In this document: piece after piece, positions 31,016 through 41,436 of the stretch
How the letters are laid out: every line of letters starts with the position of its first letter
How positions within the stretch are numbered: position 1 is the first letter of the stretch
Assembly: GCA_963575745.1 (NCBI GenBank)
Contig: CAUYUJ010003914.1
Span: forward strand, 200,001-264,000
Direction of reading: 5' to 3'
DNA: 64,000 nucleotides
Source of the DNA: Prorocentrum cordatum
Taxonomy: Eukaryota > Sar > Dinophyceae > Prorocentrales > Prorocentraceae
Program-made: the position numbers and the translations under genes
The notes under the pieces: model-generated
Databases searched by the model: none
The model's input: the letters and a program-made list of their open reading frames with translations, nothing else
Told to the model about the DNA's origin: nothing

Positions 31016-31568
31016 TGTGCACCCCCGATCTGTCCTCTTCGAGCTGCCCCCGACGCTCGGGGCCCGCGGACCGGCTGCGGCCGCGGGCGCTTGGCCCGCG
31101 CGCCCCGCGGCCGCTCGCTGGCCCGCGTCCCTCGCCGCGCGCTCCACGGGAGCAGTGCTCTCCACGCGGCGGTCCTGGGCCAGGGCGGCCAACGCATGGC
31201 CCAGGGGGCCTCGAAGTGGCCCGCCAGGGCGTCGACACCGCGGGCAGAGTGCTGAACGCGGAAAAATGCGGCAAGAAAGCCACAAGACAGCTCGCGGCTG
31301 GGGCCCCACCGCCAGCCCAAACGGCGAGCATACATCGAGCGTAGCCCCGCACACAGTCGGATGCCCCCACTTCGTCCTGATCGTCGTCCTCCTCGACGTC
31401 GTCCTCCTCATCCTCCTCGTCTTCCTCATCTTCCTCCTGCTCCAGCTCCTCCTCGTCGACCTCGTCTAGGACATCGTCGTCGTATTTCCTCTTCTTCCTC
31501 CTGGTCATCCTCCTTCTCCTGGCACCTCGGCGGCCAAGAAGAAATCCGTCTCCTATCGCTTGCGCCAT
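31016..31568 (-). CDS. Possible exon(s) of an unknown acidic protein
   Basis: A minus-strand frame starting at 31568 encodes MAQAIGDGFLLGRRGARRRR, then a short basic stretch (MTRRKKRKY) and an acidic run of Asp/Glu to about residue 68. The plus strand there is CTCCTCGTC-rich, so the acidic run may only be a decayed microsatellite. A second minus frame (31020-31240) reads smoothly through QDRRVESTAPVERAARDAGQ with GC-rich third positions, but in another phase. No domain is recognised. The first 20 codons overlap the 53-bp tandem duplication, which argues against a true start. It is a weak candidate. Confidence 0.15.
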
Positions 31569-31660
31569 AGGTTGCGCCCACGGCGGTCGAAAATAAAGCC
31601 GTCTCCTATCCGCTGCGCCATAAATTGTGCCCTTGACGGCCGAGAATAAAACAATGGCGT
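31530..31660. repeat. 53-bp tandem duplication
   Basis: CCGTCTCCTATC at 31546 and 31599 with matching flanks (TGCGCCATAGGTTGCGCCC / TGCGCCATAAATTGTGCCC), plus a third partial unit CCGAGAATAAAA. Confidence 0.8.
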
Positions 31661-32070
31661 AACGCGTGCGACCAGCCTGTTCAGCTCAGTTCAGTCAGTG
31701 TACCTCGCGAGAAACAAATTCGGGCTACGCCCCCCAAAAAAACAAAATAAACAACAATAAAAATCGAGCCGTTCTGCACCCAAGTGTGAGTGTGAGTCTT
31801 AGCGTGAGTGCGCCTCGGCGTGAGCGAGTCTGGGTGTGAGCGAGTCCGAGTGCGAGGTGGGGAGGAGGGAGACGGAGGTGGGAGTGGGGCGGCGGAGGCG
31901 TCCGAGTACCGACACGAACCCCCCACACACTTCTATGGAGGCCTCCCAGCATGGAGTCCGAGCAGCCGGGATCGGAGCATCGCCCCGCCTCGCCAGTGCA
32001 CCAGCGGTGCACGGGCCAGCACTTTTAAGCCTATGTAGGACTCAGGATGCCATGTGTGGGATGCACAAAG
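31661..32070. other. Unassigned sequence
   Basis: GAGTGTGAG/GTGAGCGAGTC short repeats at 31785-31850. No gene is recognised. Confidence 0.35.
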
Positions 32071-32072
32071 AC

Positions 32073-32256
32073 GTACTAGTACTATATGTCATCCTTGGAC
32101 GCGCGCGTCCGACCCGGACATATATTATACCCATCTTGTAGTATATCGTTTCCCGAGCGGTGTGGCCAGAAAGCGCCCGCCACGACGCACATACTATAAG
32201 ATTTCTCGGTGCGCGCGTCGCCCCTGGGGGGGCGACGCACATATAGTATAAGTATG
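32073..32256. repeat. Nested inverted repeat with TACTATATGT ends
   Basis: GTACTAGTACTATATGTCAT at 32073 pairs with the opposite strand of 32236-32256 (CATACTTATACTATATGTGC). Inner copies ATATATTATACC, TAGTATATCG and ACATACTATAAG repeat the motif. It could be another TIR element. No target duplication is visible. Confidence 0.5.
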
Positions 32257-32700
32257 TTGGGGTGTTGCCGAATGTGGGCCCGCCCGCCCGAGGCCCGGGG
32301 CGCCGGCGCGAGGAAGCGCAGCCGAGGCCACGCGGCGAGCGGGCGGTGTGCGGCGGCGTGCCTCCGCGCGCGCGCGCGCGGGCGCGGCGCGCGGGCCATG
32401 ATCCAGCCGCGGTCGATCAGGCCGCCGGCCATCCTCGGCGCCGGGGGCACGGTGAGCGAGCGGGCGGCGGCGGCGGCGGCGCGGAGGGCGAATGGGGAGG
32501 AGCGCGAGGAGGACGAGGAGAGGGTCCACGAGGGGAGGGCCAGGACGGAGGGGAGGACGGCGAGGTCAGGGAGGGGGAGACGGAGGAGGCGAGGCGTCGG
32601 ACGAGGAGACGAGGAGCCGAGGCAGGAGCCGAGGCAGGAGCCCTGCGGTGACCGATAGCAGCGGCAGCGGGGCCCGGCCCAGGTTCAGTGCCCCTTGGTG
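32257..32700. other. GC-rich low-complexity stretch
   Basis: CGCGCGCGCGCG at 32367 and GGCGGCGGCGG at 32464, then GGAGG-rich DNA. AGCCGAGGCAGG is tandem at 32617-32640. No gene is recognised. Confidence 0.4.
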
Positions 32701-32704
32701 CGGG

Positions 32705-32850
32705 GTGGCGCCGTGCGGGCGCTGCCCCTGGGGCCTTCGATGGGGCTCCCCGTGGGGCCATGAGAAACGTGTGATGGGTGCGTCGCCACGGGCGGAGTGA
32801 CGCCATGCGGGCGCCGTCGCCGAGGCCTTCGGCGGGGCTCTCTGCAGGAT
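32705..32850. repeat. Direct repeat of about 46 bp, offset 92 bp
   Basis: GCGCCGTGCGGGCGCTGCCC then GGGGCCTTCGATGGGGCTC is repeated as ACGCCATGCGGGCGCCGTCG then GAGGCCTTCGGCGGGGCTC. Confidence 0.65.
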
Positions 32851-33890
32851 CCCGCGACGCCAGAAAACACAAAGACGGGGGCCTGGGTGCACCATCTACA
32901 CCCATTTTTTCCGAATTCCCAGTTCCACATTCTGCTCACGTTTCATATATGTTGTCTGGCTGGTAGTCGAATTGTACACCCATGCCCTGCACAGGGCCGA
33001 GCAGCCGACAGGCATGCTCGCGTGGTTCGCTCGCTCGCTCGACCTGGGGCGAAGGATTGGTGTGCATGCCCCCCCAGGGAAGGGCGGGAGGGCATGTGCA
33101 CCGAAGCTGGGCCCAGCATGGGCCCAGCCAGAATCGACGCACGGTAAGTGCATCGTCTGTGCACTTCATAATAGAATGTTTCCTGCCGCGGCGTGCTTGT
33201 GCCTCCGCCGCCCCCCCACTAAACAAGCAAACCCCGTTGGCACGCAACGGAGGGCGAGGACTGGTGAGCTGGCTGACCAAAGCCAGACAGAGGGGGATGG
33301 TCACTGATGATGGAAGGTCGGAGACCTCCCGGTGCGCTCTTCCTCCTCACTTCGCACATGCTCTTTCCCAAGTCGAAAGAGCCTCCACTGAGTCCGGACA
33401 TGGAGGTAAGGCAAGGACTGGATTGGAATGCCCATCTGGGCCAATGGCAAAGTGAGACGACACACAACAATATGCTACGTACTACAAGAGCACATCGCAA
33501 CGTCTGAGCCAATAAACAAGGAGAGCACTCAAGTAGAACACATACAGAGGAGGAAGTTGCGAAGAAAGGACAAGCACAAATATGAGAAAAACACACACGT
33601 ACACACACGCAACATAGAGATAAAGCGCATCCATAGCCTCAGACCCCATCGTTCTGCGTCATTGTTGGGGCCAGATTGACCTGTCAGGGTCCCTTTCAGG
33701 TGCTAGACTTCCAAGGCCAGAGGCCAAGGGTGTGGACGATGTGACGATGACGTGGAGACGCACAGATCTCAGGCGGGAGAAATTGTCCATCACCATTGGA
33801 CGAGGAAGAGGGAGCAGTCCTGTAGCAGTCGCGGTAGACTTCGCCCTTGCTCTTGTCGATCCTCGCCCCCTTTCCTGCTCCACAAGCCCG
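32851..33890. other. Unassigned sequence, about 1 kb
   Basis: No gene, array or inverted repeat is recognised. Plus-strand and minus-strand frames up to about 150 codons lack any recognisable domain. Confidence 0.35.
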
Positions 33891-33892
33891 CT

Positions 33893-34078
33893 ACAACCAA
33901 CCTCAGACCAGAAGAACATCCCTCAGGACAATGAGACCCTCCGTCGGCCCAAACAAACAAAACATCTAAGGGTACCGTCCCAGGGATGCACAAGAACATC
34001 CAACAAACACAAAGAACACTAGGCCACCCTCCCCGAACCGACCTCGATCCTATACCTTGGCCCGACTGCACCGCACCC
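33893..34078. repeat. Dispersed repeat I, copy 2
   Basis: Matches 16452-16705 in the same order and orientation but lacks its internal extra 60 bp, so it may be closer to the original form. Confidence 0.7.
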
Positions 34079-34164
34079 CGTGCATATCCGAGCTTAAGAC
34101 CACCCGCTCGTGCCAAAGAAGCGACGCCCGACCTCTCTCTTCTGTCGCTGGGCCCACGAGTTTC

Positions 34165-34330
34165 CCGAGATGGGCAAGCGCGCTCCACTACTCGAAGAAT
34201 TAACTACTCGCGAATGGCCTGGATTCGCCGCGGAGGGTGCACGATCCATCACATCGAGGCACGCATGTGCTTTTCTCGGACGTGTGCGAATAGGCACTCT
34301 GCGAAGAATGGAACGCGGTCTGTGATTCCC
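34165..34330. repeat. Dispersed repeat M, copy 1
   Basis: CAAGCGCGCTCCACTACTCG and GCATGTGCTTTTCTCGGACG correspond to CAAGCGCGCTCCACCACTCG and CCATGCTTTTGGACTTCTG in 51200-51350, roughly 70 percent alike by eye. Confidence 0.55.
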
Positions 34331-34342
34331 GAAATGTGGCTA

Positions 34343-34510
34343 GAGGAAGAAACATATTCGGAGATTTGTGCGGATTTCTTGGTTCCGCGCTGGACACCCC
34401 CGGCGGCGCCTCCGGCGCCGCCCTTGGCGCTCTCCGCGCCAGCGAGGGGGTCCAGAGGCGATTCACGAAATCCGCGCGGACCTCCGAAAAATGATGTTCA
34501 TGCTGGTGTC
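34343..34510. mobile_element. Foldback family G copy with rearranged core
   Basis: The arms ATTTGTGCGGATTTCTTGG and (opposite strand) GTCCGCGCGGATTTCGTGAA match the family. The core is inverted relative to other copies (GGCGGCGCCTCCGGCGCCGC then CTCTCCGCGCCAG), so the head of the hairpin has flipped. Confidence 0.6.
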
Positions 34511-35110
34511 CATCATTCGAGAAACGGCCCCCTGGTCTTCCAATTGTCGTTCTCGTTCGGTGCGTAATGTGTTTGTTGGGGTGCGTTGGGCGAAGCTGCC
34601 GCTCTGCTCGCAGGAGACCTGGGAGGTGCGACCCAGCGTCAACCTTCGAAGCCGCGTTTCCTTGCCGCCGCTCGCGGCCCCGCCCGCTCTACCTCCCCTC
34701 CTGCACAGTCATCCTGCTCTTCCCTCACCGCCTCTTCTCATCCGCCCCCCCCGCCTGCGTTCTGTTTCTTTTTTTGACGACGCAAACACAAGCACTAAGA
34801 GGTCTTGCGAACCCTCGCGTAGCCTGCCACAACGGAGAGACCGGCGCGCATGAGTGCATAGGATGCAACTTGCGAGGCGAACCACCCTCTGGTGGGGACA
34901 ACGCACATCCGACCAACGCTCTCTGGCCTTGAACGGCGGCTGGAGGGCGGAGGAGAATCAGCGCACGGGACCACAGGAAGACCGCGTGCCTGTGCAACAG
35001 GACGAAGCGAGCCAAACTCAAAGTCTCTCTGATATGAACTGTTGCGACACGCTCCGAAAGCGGCGACCAATGACAGCTCGAACATACCACCGCGAACAAG
35101 TCGATGACTG
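34511..35110. other. Unassigned sequence
   Basis: No gene or repeat is recognised. Confidence 0.35.
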
Positions 35111-35805
35111 TTAGGAACGCACTTCGCTTAATTTGGCAAAACTAATGGAAACAGCAAAGAACAGCGACGCACCAATTGAACAGACCGCCTTCCCCAGCAC
35201 CAACAAAGGTGGCAACGCCATGCCCCAGAAAGCGTATGGGATTCTGCCCACCAATAGCTGCGGCAAAATGTGGCCGAACTGGTAGCTGCAGAGGAACGAG
35301 AAGAACAAGCAAGAGACCGCCACAGGGGAACTCACACGATAGTGATCAACTGTATAATCACCCATCCATTCGAGCACCCTGAACAGAGCTGTAAAGGAGG
35401 AGCGACCCAGGTTATATAGAGAAAATCACTGAGGACAAACAGCACAAGCAATTTCCATGAGATGGAATGAGAGGGACGTGTGTGGTGACGCTCATGTGCG
35501 GCATCCCACAGAGAGGTCGGTAAAGCCAGTGCATCTCTGGCGTGCGGACCCCCCTGTACCAGACCCGTCCTCTTTGGCGAGCTTGGGGTGACAGGTACTA
35601 TGATCATGGCGATGCTTTGCACTAGCTCGCCTGGGTCGTAAGGCTGTGTGAAACCACACGACTCCAGGACGGTGGTGCCGCCGCCCAGCGCTCGGCCCAC
35701 CAGCGCGCATGATGTCGGCGAGGCGATGGTAGCAGACAGGATGCGTGGGTGCCAACGGAACACGTCACTGCAACCAGGGAAGCAGGACAGATGCGCTGCT
35801 GCCAA
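35111..35805 (-). CDS. Possible small membrane-protein gene, unrecognised
   Basis: Two overlapping minus-strand frames lie here. The first (35805 to 35332) ends with a hydrophobic run, LLVLFVLSDFLYITWV. The second (35377 to 35111) has two hydrophobic stretches, PVAVSCLFFSFLCSYQFGHI and FWGMALPPLLVLGKAV. Read together they suggest two to four membrane segments, but a frame change is needed between them. A canonical-looking 50-nt intron (GTGAGT at 35335 to CTGCAG at 35286, minus strand) lies in the second frame. Removing it changes the downstream frame and destroys the hydrophobic run, so the splice may be chance. No family is recognised. Confidence 0.2.
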
Positions 35806-36840
35806 CTGAGAGAAGAGTCAAAACATGATGCGTTGCTGCCATCGCGAAGCGAATCTGCTGCGCGGGGGGTTGCGACCCCGCGGAGCACTCGAGCCAGGGC
35901 CTTGCTCTGCTTCTTCCCGTCACCCGCCCCCACATTCTCACACCTCCAGCATCTACATCACCACCTCCTCCTCCTCTTCCTCCTCCTCCCAATCCTCCTC
36001 CCACTCCCCAGCATTCACCTAAACGCTGATCATCCTGACCGTCTGAAACTACCCACCAAGTTGCCACACTGCCGCCGCAGAGCGTAGACAGACGAACAGT
36101 TTTGGTATCCATCCCAAAGCAAAACTCGCTCATTAGTCAAGACGGGGCTTGGGGAGAGTGGAGGAGGGTAGTTTTCCACCCGGTGAATACTCCCAAGGAA
36201 CCGCACGCTGTCGTTCGAACTCGTCGGCGTGAAATGCTTCTCCCTCCACTCTTCCTCTTCCGTTCCCTGCCCACCCAGCCTGCCTGCTTGCTCTGCCTGG
36301 GCAAGGCGCTCCACTCGGCCAAGCACTGCCGCTCTGTCACTCGGACTCACCGCCCGATCCCCTAGCGCTGCCATCCTGGCAGCGACTCACTCCTGCACCT
36401 CCTCCTCCTCCTCCTCCAGCACAGGGGAAGATGGATGCTCCACCCTTCCACCCTTCCCATGAGCAGGCATCCTGTACTTCAGGATCGTCTTCACGTCGTC
36501 CACACCCTTGCCTTTGCCCTTGCCCTTGGCCTCTGGCCGTGGAAGACTGGCACCGTCCAGGGTGTGCACCTCAGTGCTGGCTGGTTGGACGACCGCTCTT
36601 CATCAGCCCAAGAGACATGGAGAACGAATACGAGCGGCAGCGTGCCCTGAGATCCGGGCGTTGCGTTCCACACGCTGGACTGAATCGTTCGGTGCAACAT
36701 GTGTTTTTGAAGATCAAGACGCATTCGGTCGTTCGCAGGCGGTGCTCGACCATGAGGGAGTGCCGTCGTGACGCATACGGTAAATGGGGCGTTGATCAAA
36801 GGGGGGATGTTTGACCTTCCGCCGGAGCTTGCACATCCCC
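35806..36840. other. Unassigned sequence, about 1 kb
   Basis: CTCCTCCTC-rich patches at 35965-36010 and 36395-36420. No gene is recognised. Confidence 0.35.
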
Positions 36841-36844
36841 CCCC

Positions 36845-37000
36845 TCGCTCGTCCTCGCTCGTCCTCCTCCTCCTCCTCCTCCTCCTCCTCATCCTCCTCT
36901 TCCTCCTCCTCCTCCTTTTCCTCCTCCTCCTCCTTTTCCTCCTCCTCCTCCTTTTCCTCCCCCTCCTTCTCCTCCTCCTCCTCCTCCTCCTCCTCCACCC
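36845..37000. repeat. (TCC)n array with regular TTT interruptions
   Basis: TCCTCCTCCTCCTTTTCC recurs three times at 36906-36958, a higher-order unit of about 21 bp. Confidence 0.9.
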
Positions 37001-37039
37001 CTTTTTCCTCCAAACCCCGCTTTCCACCCGTTCCGACAG

Positions 37040-37445
37040 CACGTGACCGACCCCCCCGCGGATCCAAGGGTCGGGGGCGACTTCTGACGCATCCAGAGTT
37101 GCATGGATTTGAAGGATGACCGCACTAGGACGGGATGCGGAAAGGTCTGGGAGCAGAAGGCTGCGGGCGGCAGGAGCACCACGGTGAATTCGGTGTCAGA
37201 CGCCACCTTCAGCGTCGCCTCCTTCAACACGCCCTGCGTCTGCGGCCGCTTGAGCAGCTCGACCAGCTCGTTCCAGAGCCTGGCGGGCATCGGCCCCGCT
37301 TCACAAGCTCAACTCGCTTGGTCGTACGACGGCGGCGGCGCTGGAAGTCTTCAGAACGAACGCGGGGCCAGAGGCAGTCCTGACCCTCAGCACGCCCGCC
37401 CAACGAGCCGGAGCCGTCAGCGACAGCCCCTTCTTTGATCGATGT
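37040..37445 (-). pseudogene. Coding-like fragment of unknown protein, frame broken
   Basis: The minus strand reads smoothly in one frame from about 37434 to a TGA at 37303-37301 (GLSLTAPARWAGVLRVRTAS, then AFVLKTSSAAAVVRPSEL). It continues in another frame from 37298 (PARLWNELVELLKRPQTQGV, then LKEATLKVASDTEFTVVLLP) to about 37090. Third codon positions are strongly G/C, unlike chance frames nearby. The frame jump over a few bases suggests a frameshifted gene copy; an intron is possible but no room for one is visible. The downstream end runs into the (AGG)n array. The first part faintly recalls an MSP-type strand pattern, but I would not assign it. Confidence 0.35.
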
Positions 37446-37640
37446 CCTTCAAGAAAGCCTCAAGAGGGCCCCGTAAGGCGCCCCCCGAAGGCCCCCACGA
37501 CGCACCCAGAACGCCCATAAGAGGCCGCCAAGGCGCCCCAAGTGACCACCAAGAGGCCCCCTGGCGAAACCCCAAGCGTCTCCAAGAGGCATTGAAAGGG
37601 CCCCTGATTCAATGAGGCCCCTAAGGGTACCAAGTGATGC
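37446..37640. repeat. Degenerate CCAAGAGGCCCC repeat
   Basis: Loose copies of AAGAGGCC / AAGGCGCCCC every 10-20 bp. The same style of repeat covers 46860-47370. Confidence 0.55.
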
Positions 37641-37689
37641 CACGCTCCCCCGAAAAGAGCAGCTCCCTCAGGCATCCTTGCCTCGTTCA

Positions 37690-38692
37690 TGGATGGGCGA
37701 ATGGGATGCGCGAAGCGTGAGGGTTTGCCTTCAATGGCTTCGACATGTCACCATGCACCCCAAGATGGTTTTGACGATGACATGGTACAGCCCATGATCG
37801 ACCTAGGTCGCATCCATCCCTCTCCCTCCACGCCCTCTCCCCTCCACAACCCTCTTCCCGCCGTATCATCCCCTCGCCCTCCCCCAGTCCCCCCCTCTCC
37901 ATTTTCCAGTCCTGGTCCATGCACGCGACATAGAGAGCTCGCCCAAGGAGCTTCTGAATCTCAAAGTAGGACTTGTTTGAAACAGAAATGGCCCCAACCA
38001 CTTGAGACCGACATTCGAACTCTGCAAGGGCGCTCTCGATGAAGGGCTCACAAACAAACTCTTGGGGCCACCCAACAGATAACGCCAAGACGCCATCAAA
38101 GAAATATTTGTAGTAAGGCCGCCCCCCTACAACTTGGGATCATCATTCGAAATTGTCTTGGGTGCGCTCGGCAGGGGGCATGTTTAAAGTAGACGAGACC
38201 TTCTGGAACACCCACCGTCGGACTATCTCCATCGGACTGCTTTGAGACTTTCCACCAAACGGTGCTCAGGCACGTTCAATGTGCGAGCTGTTTGTAGTAA
38301 GGAGGAACCCCGTCAGTTGAAATCGCCATGCGACTAATTCTGGGGCGCGCGGGGCGGAAGACTTTCTTGAAGCAAAACTGACCCCGCGACTGGGGACCAC
38401 ACGTAAATGCGAAAATGCGCGGATTTGTCCGGAAACGAGCCATGCACCCTTCCTCGGTAAAGCACCGTGTGAAATTCTTCGCGGGGGTGCACTCGTAAGA
38501 ATTCGGGATGGAGGTCAGAGGAACCTCTTGCGCGTGCCCACAAGTGACTGCTTGAGGATGCATACGAGTGATCCGCGCGCCGCTGTCGCCGTTGACCTGC
38601 GAGACGCTGCAGCTGCTAAGCGGCGGACCGCTTGCCACTGACGGTATTGCTGCCCGCTTTTGCGTTGAATTTCCTTTGCTTGCGGGATGCAT
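37690..38692 (-). pseudogene. Decayed repeat-domain coding region, unknown family
   Basis: The minus strand has frames 38692-38276 and 38088-37687 with reasonable amino-acid composition. A motif recurs: FECRSQVVG-AISVSNKSYF, then (after two stops upstream) SQVVGGRPYYKYFFDG, then STDGVPPYYKQLAH, and more weakly CGPQSRGQFCFKKVF. At DNA level TTTGTAGTAAGG occurs at 38107 and 38289, and ACTTGRGA-C--CATTCGAA at 38000 and 38142. This looks like several degenerate copies of one short domain. I do not recognise the domain. Confidence 0.3.
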
Positions 38693-38714
38693 CAGCTCGC
38701 GAACACCGTCTAAT

Positions 38715-39667
38715 TTAAAATCGGTTGCACTGCCAATGGGCCACGTGCTGGTTGACTCCTGGCATGGTTCTCGGCCTTTTAGGACCCAGCAGCACCTCCT
38801 GATAGCCTACCATGAAAGGGTCACGGCCCAGGAAGTGCTGCATGGCCCGAATCGCTTCCAAGCACGTCCCCCGAAACGTGCACGCGGTCTCGTTCTGCTT
38901 GGGGGTTGTTCTCCATGCCTGATGAAGCGGGCACGAATACGCAGTGAAGAGCTGCCTCTTCCCCTGAGTCGCAGAAGCTCCACCCTCCTCAACCACGCAG
39001 ACCGAAGCCCGGTAGCGCGCTGAGACTGCGTCGCACTGCATTCGCTGACGAAGCCGCGCTCTTTGCCGAACCGCTCTGGGTCGCGCAGAATTGGCAAGCA
39101 TTCTCGTCGAACCAGCAACTGCGTCTTTAGCTCTGCCTGGTGGCGAAGTTGCTGCGACGCCAGGAACGAGCCCGAGCACTGCGAGCCCTCGCACAAGCCT
39201 GGGGGGCCAGCCGCAAGAGGGGCACTTCAACTGCGCGGCCTCGGTGAGATCTACCTGCGCGGGCCCCCCCCCCTCCCCCCGCTGCTTCTCGATCGTCGTC
39301 AACCCCCCCCAGAAGACGGACGGCGTGATGCTGCGACTTATTGCCGCTCGGCCTTCCGCCTGGATCCGCGCGCCTCTGACGTCCAACAACGATAAGGGCC
39401 GCTTGCGCGTCGAGTTCATGACGCGGTAGATCGGATGCCCCAGAGGCTTCGCGCTGCGTCTTCCCCCGCGCCAGCGAAGCTCTCAGCCGCGCGGGCGCCC
39501 TGGCCCTCGCCGCCGCCCGGGACATATCTGGATGCGACAATGCTCCTTCTCGCGAACCACCCGCGCTGCCCCGTGAGAAAATGCGCTTCTTCGCCAGCGA
39601 CCGATCGAACGCGCCGCCCCGAAATCAACCTGATCACCTTCCTGCATCTGGCAGGGCTCGCGCGCAA
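38715..39667 (-). pseudogene. Frame-broken coding-like region with CxxC motif
   Basis: A coherent minus-strand reading needs several frame changes. It starts with KVIRLISGRRVRSVAGEEAH (39667 frame) and passes to MNSTRKRPLSLLDVRGARIQ and LTEAAQLKCPSCGW (39419 frame). It goes on to CEGSQCSGSFLASQQLRHQA and LVRRECLPILRDPERFGKER (39196 frame), then returns to the 39419 frame for YSCPLHQAWRTTPKQNETAC and EAIRAMQHFLGRDPFMVGYQ, ending TAA near 38715. The Cys/His pattern (CPSC, CxxxxC, RHQ) suggests a degenerate zinc-binding segment. No family is assigned. It could instead be exons separated by very short introns. Confidence 0.3.
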
Positions 39668-41298
39668 ACCCCCGCGACCATTGTTGGAGAGCTCCGCGCT
39701 TTACTTCCAGGCGCGCACGTCGGTCTGGGCAGCTTCGGGCGAGGCCCGCGCAAGCATGGCGCGCGCCTGCCTACCCGCCGTCGAAGCCCCATCAACGCCT
39801 GGCGCCGTCGCCCCCACATTTGCGCTGGCGCGCGTCGAGTTCCCCTGCCGCTGATAGCCGAAGGCAACGCTGAGCTCGGCCTCCCGGGCGACCACCGTCC
39901 TCTTCCAAAGGCTCGAGGCTGGCTTGCTGCGCGCGCGTCGTGGCCGCCGCGCGCGAAACGCCCGTCGCCATTACCTTTGCGACCCGCTAGGGCCATGCAC
40001 TCCTTCGCGCGGCGGCGGGCAGGGCAGAGCCTCGCGGCGTCTTCGGCTCAAGACTTCCTGGCGGGCGTTGTTGTCCTCCTTCACATGTGGCACCTGCCCT
40101 TTCGGGGGGGCGGCGAAACCGGCGGTTGCCCGCGCTCGAGGCGGCGGCGCGGCTAGCGTCGGATCTCCCCCAGCGCCGCCGCCAGGCCCGCCGCCGCGGT
40201 AACTGGCGGCGCCAGGCAGCGGGCGGGTCGCCGAGACCTGCCTCGTCGTCTGCTGGAGCCATTTGGTGCCCTGGTGGCGCCGCTACCCTGGCATTCTGGG
40301 CCTCGGCACCTTCCGGCGCGGCGCGGCCCCCTCGCCGCCGCGCCCCCGTCGCACTCGCGCCGCGCCCGCTGCTGCCAGCGCTCGCTGCGTCGGTCTGCGC
40401 GCGGGCTGCCGCGAGGCCCCCGCGCCCTGCGCCCGGCGCGCGCAACCGGCGCGGCGCCGAGCCAACCTGGCCTTGCTGCCCAGGAAGAGGCCACCTGCAT
40501 ACGCCCATTCAACGGGCGCTCGGTCGACACTCCACCTCGATGACAGAGCGCCCCCGCCCCGCTCGCCACTCAATGCGTCCAACGGTGAATCGCCGCCCCC
40601 ACGGCGCGCCCCGCAGCCCCGCACTGCCGCGCTGCGACGCTGTCTGGGCGAAGCCGATTCAAATTATTGGCCCCCGCCTCCTGCTCCGCGCCACTTGAAC
40701 ACCTCGTCATAGGCTTCGGCTGCTGACGCCGGCAGAATGCTCAATTGCGTGGCTGAGCCCTAATGTAGGAATCATATGTAGCACTCGTGGGAAACAGAAC
40801 ATCGCGATTTCGCCATCATCATCGATTGCCCCAGTCGCCCCGGCGACACTCTCGCGACAAACTCGGGATTGAACGCGATCGGGGGCCAGCTGACTGGACG
40901 TTGTAAGGATCGCCCAACGATATCTTCAGCGCAACGGGCCCCGGCGCGCGCGAACCGACAAAGAACCGCGGTCGGGCGGGTCGGCGGCGCGCGCGCCCAG
41001 TCACCTTGAGCTCCAAGAGGTTAACGGGACACCTCGGCGACGGGCTGACGCCCCTGATCCAGCGGCGACGATGTGGCAGCCCTTCCGCGCGGCGCCGACG
41101 CCCCCTGAACCGCTGCGCCATCGGCGGCGCTGTCCGCCAGCAGCTCGTTCGAAACAGGGGCCGCGAAGGTCGCCGCCTTCCCGCGCGCGGCCGCTGCCCG
41201 CCGTTCGGACTCAGGGTTGCTCCGCCGCGGCATCGCGCGCAACAGCTAGCGGCTTGTCGCGCGCCCGGAGAAGAAACCATGGCACTACCAATAGCATA
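39668..41298. other. GC-rich coding-like but unassigned stretch
   Basis: Minus-strand pieces such as PPKGQVPHVKEDNNARQEVL (near 40070) and REAELSVAFGYQRQGNSTRA (near 39890) look protein-like. They are separated by stops and shifts, and plus-strand frames of similar length overlap them. I cannot choose a strand with confidence. Confidence 0.25.
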
Positions 41299-41436
41299 AT
41301 GAAGCCCCACCCACTCCGGCCCAGTTGGAGAAGTGGCGGGGTAGTTTGGGTCGTCTTGGCAGCCCTCACAATCGTCTTCCCAGGTGCATCAGCGCTAGAC
41401 GCCGGCGGCGGAATGGCATCTGGCCCGAAATATTGA
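41299..41436 (+). CDS. Short ORF with signal-peptide-like start
   Basis: ATG at 41299 opens a 45-codon frame, KPHPLRPSWRSG followed by the hydrophobic VVWVVLAALTIVFPGASA, then LDAGGGMASG and a stop. Charge, hydrophobic core and the ASA end fit a signal peptide. The frame is also open upstream to 41071, so the start is not certain. CCCAGGTGCATC within it could be a splice donor, making this a first exon. No mature domain is visible. Confidence 0.2.
   Translation: MKPHPLRPSWRSGGVVWVVLAALTIVFPGASALDAGGGMASGPKY

Noticed and set aside
37301-37440. Resemblance of AFVLKTSSAAAVVRPSEL to an MSP/VAP-type strand pair
   Set aside because: The match is short and relies on hydrophobic and Pro positions only; not enough to name a domain.
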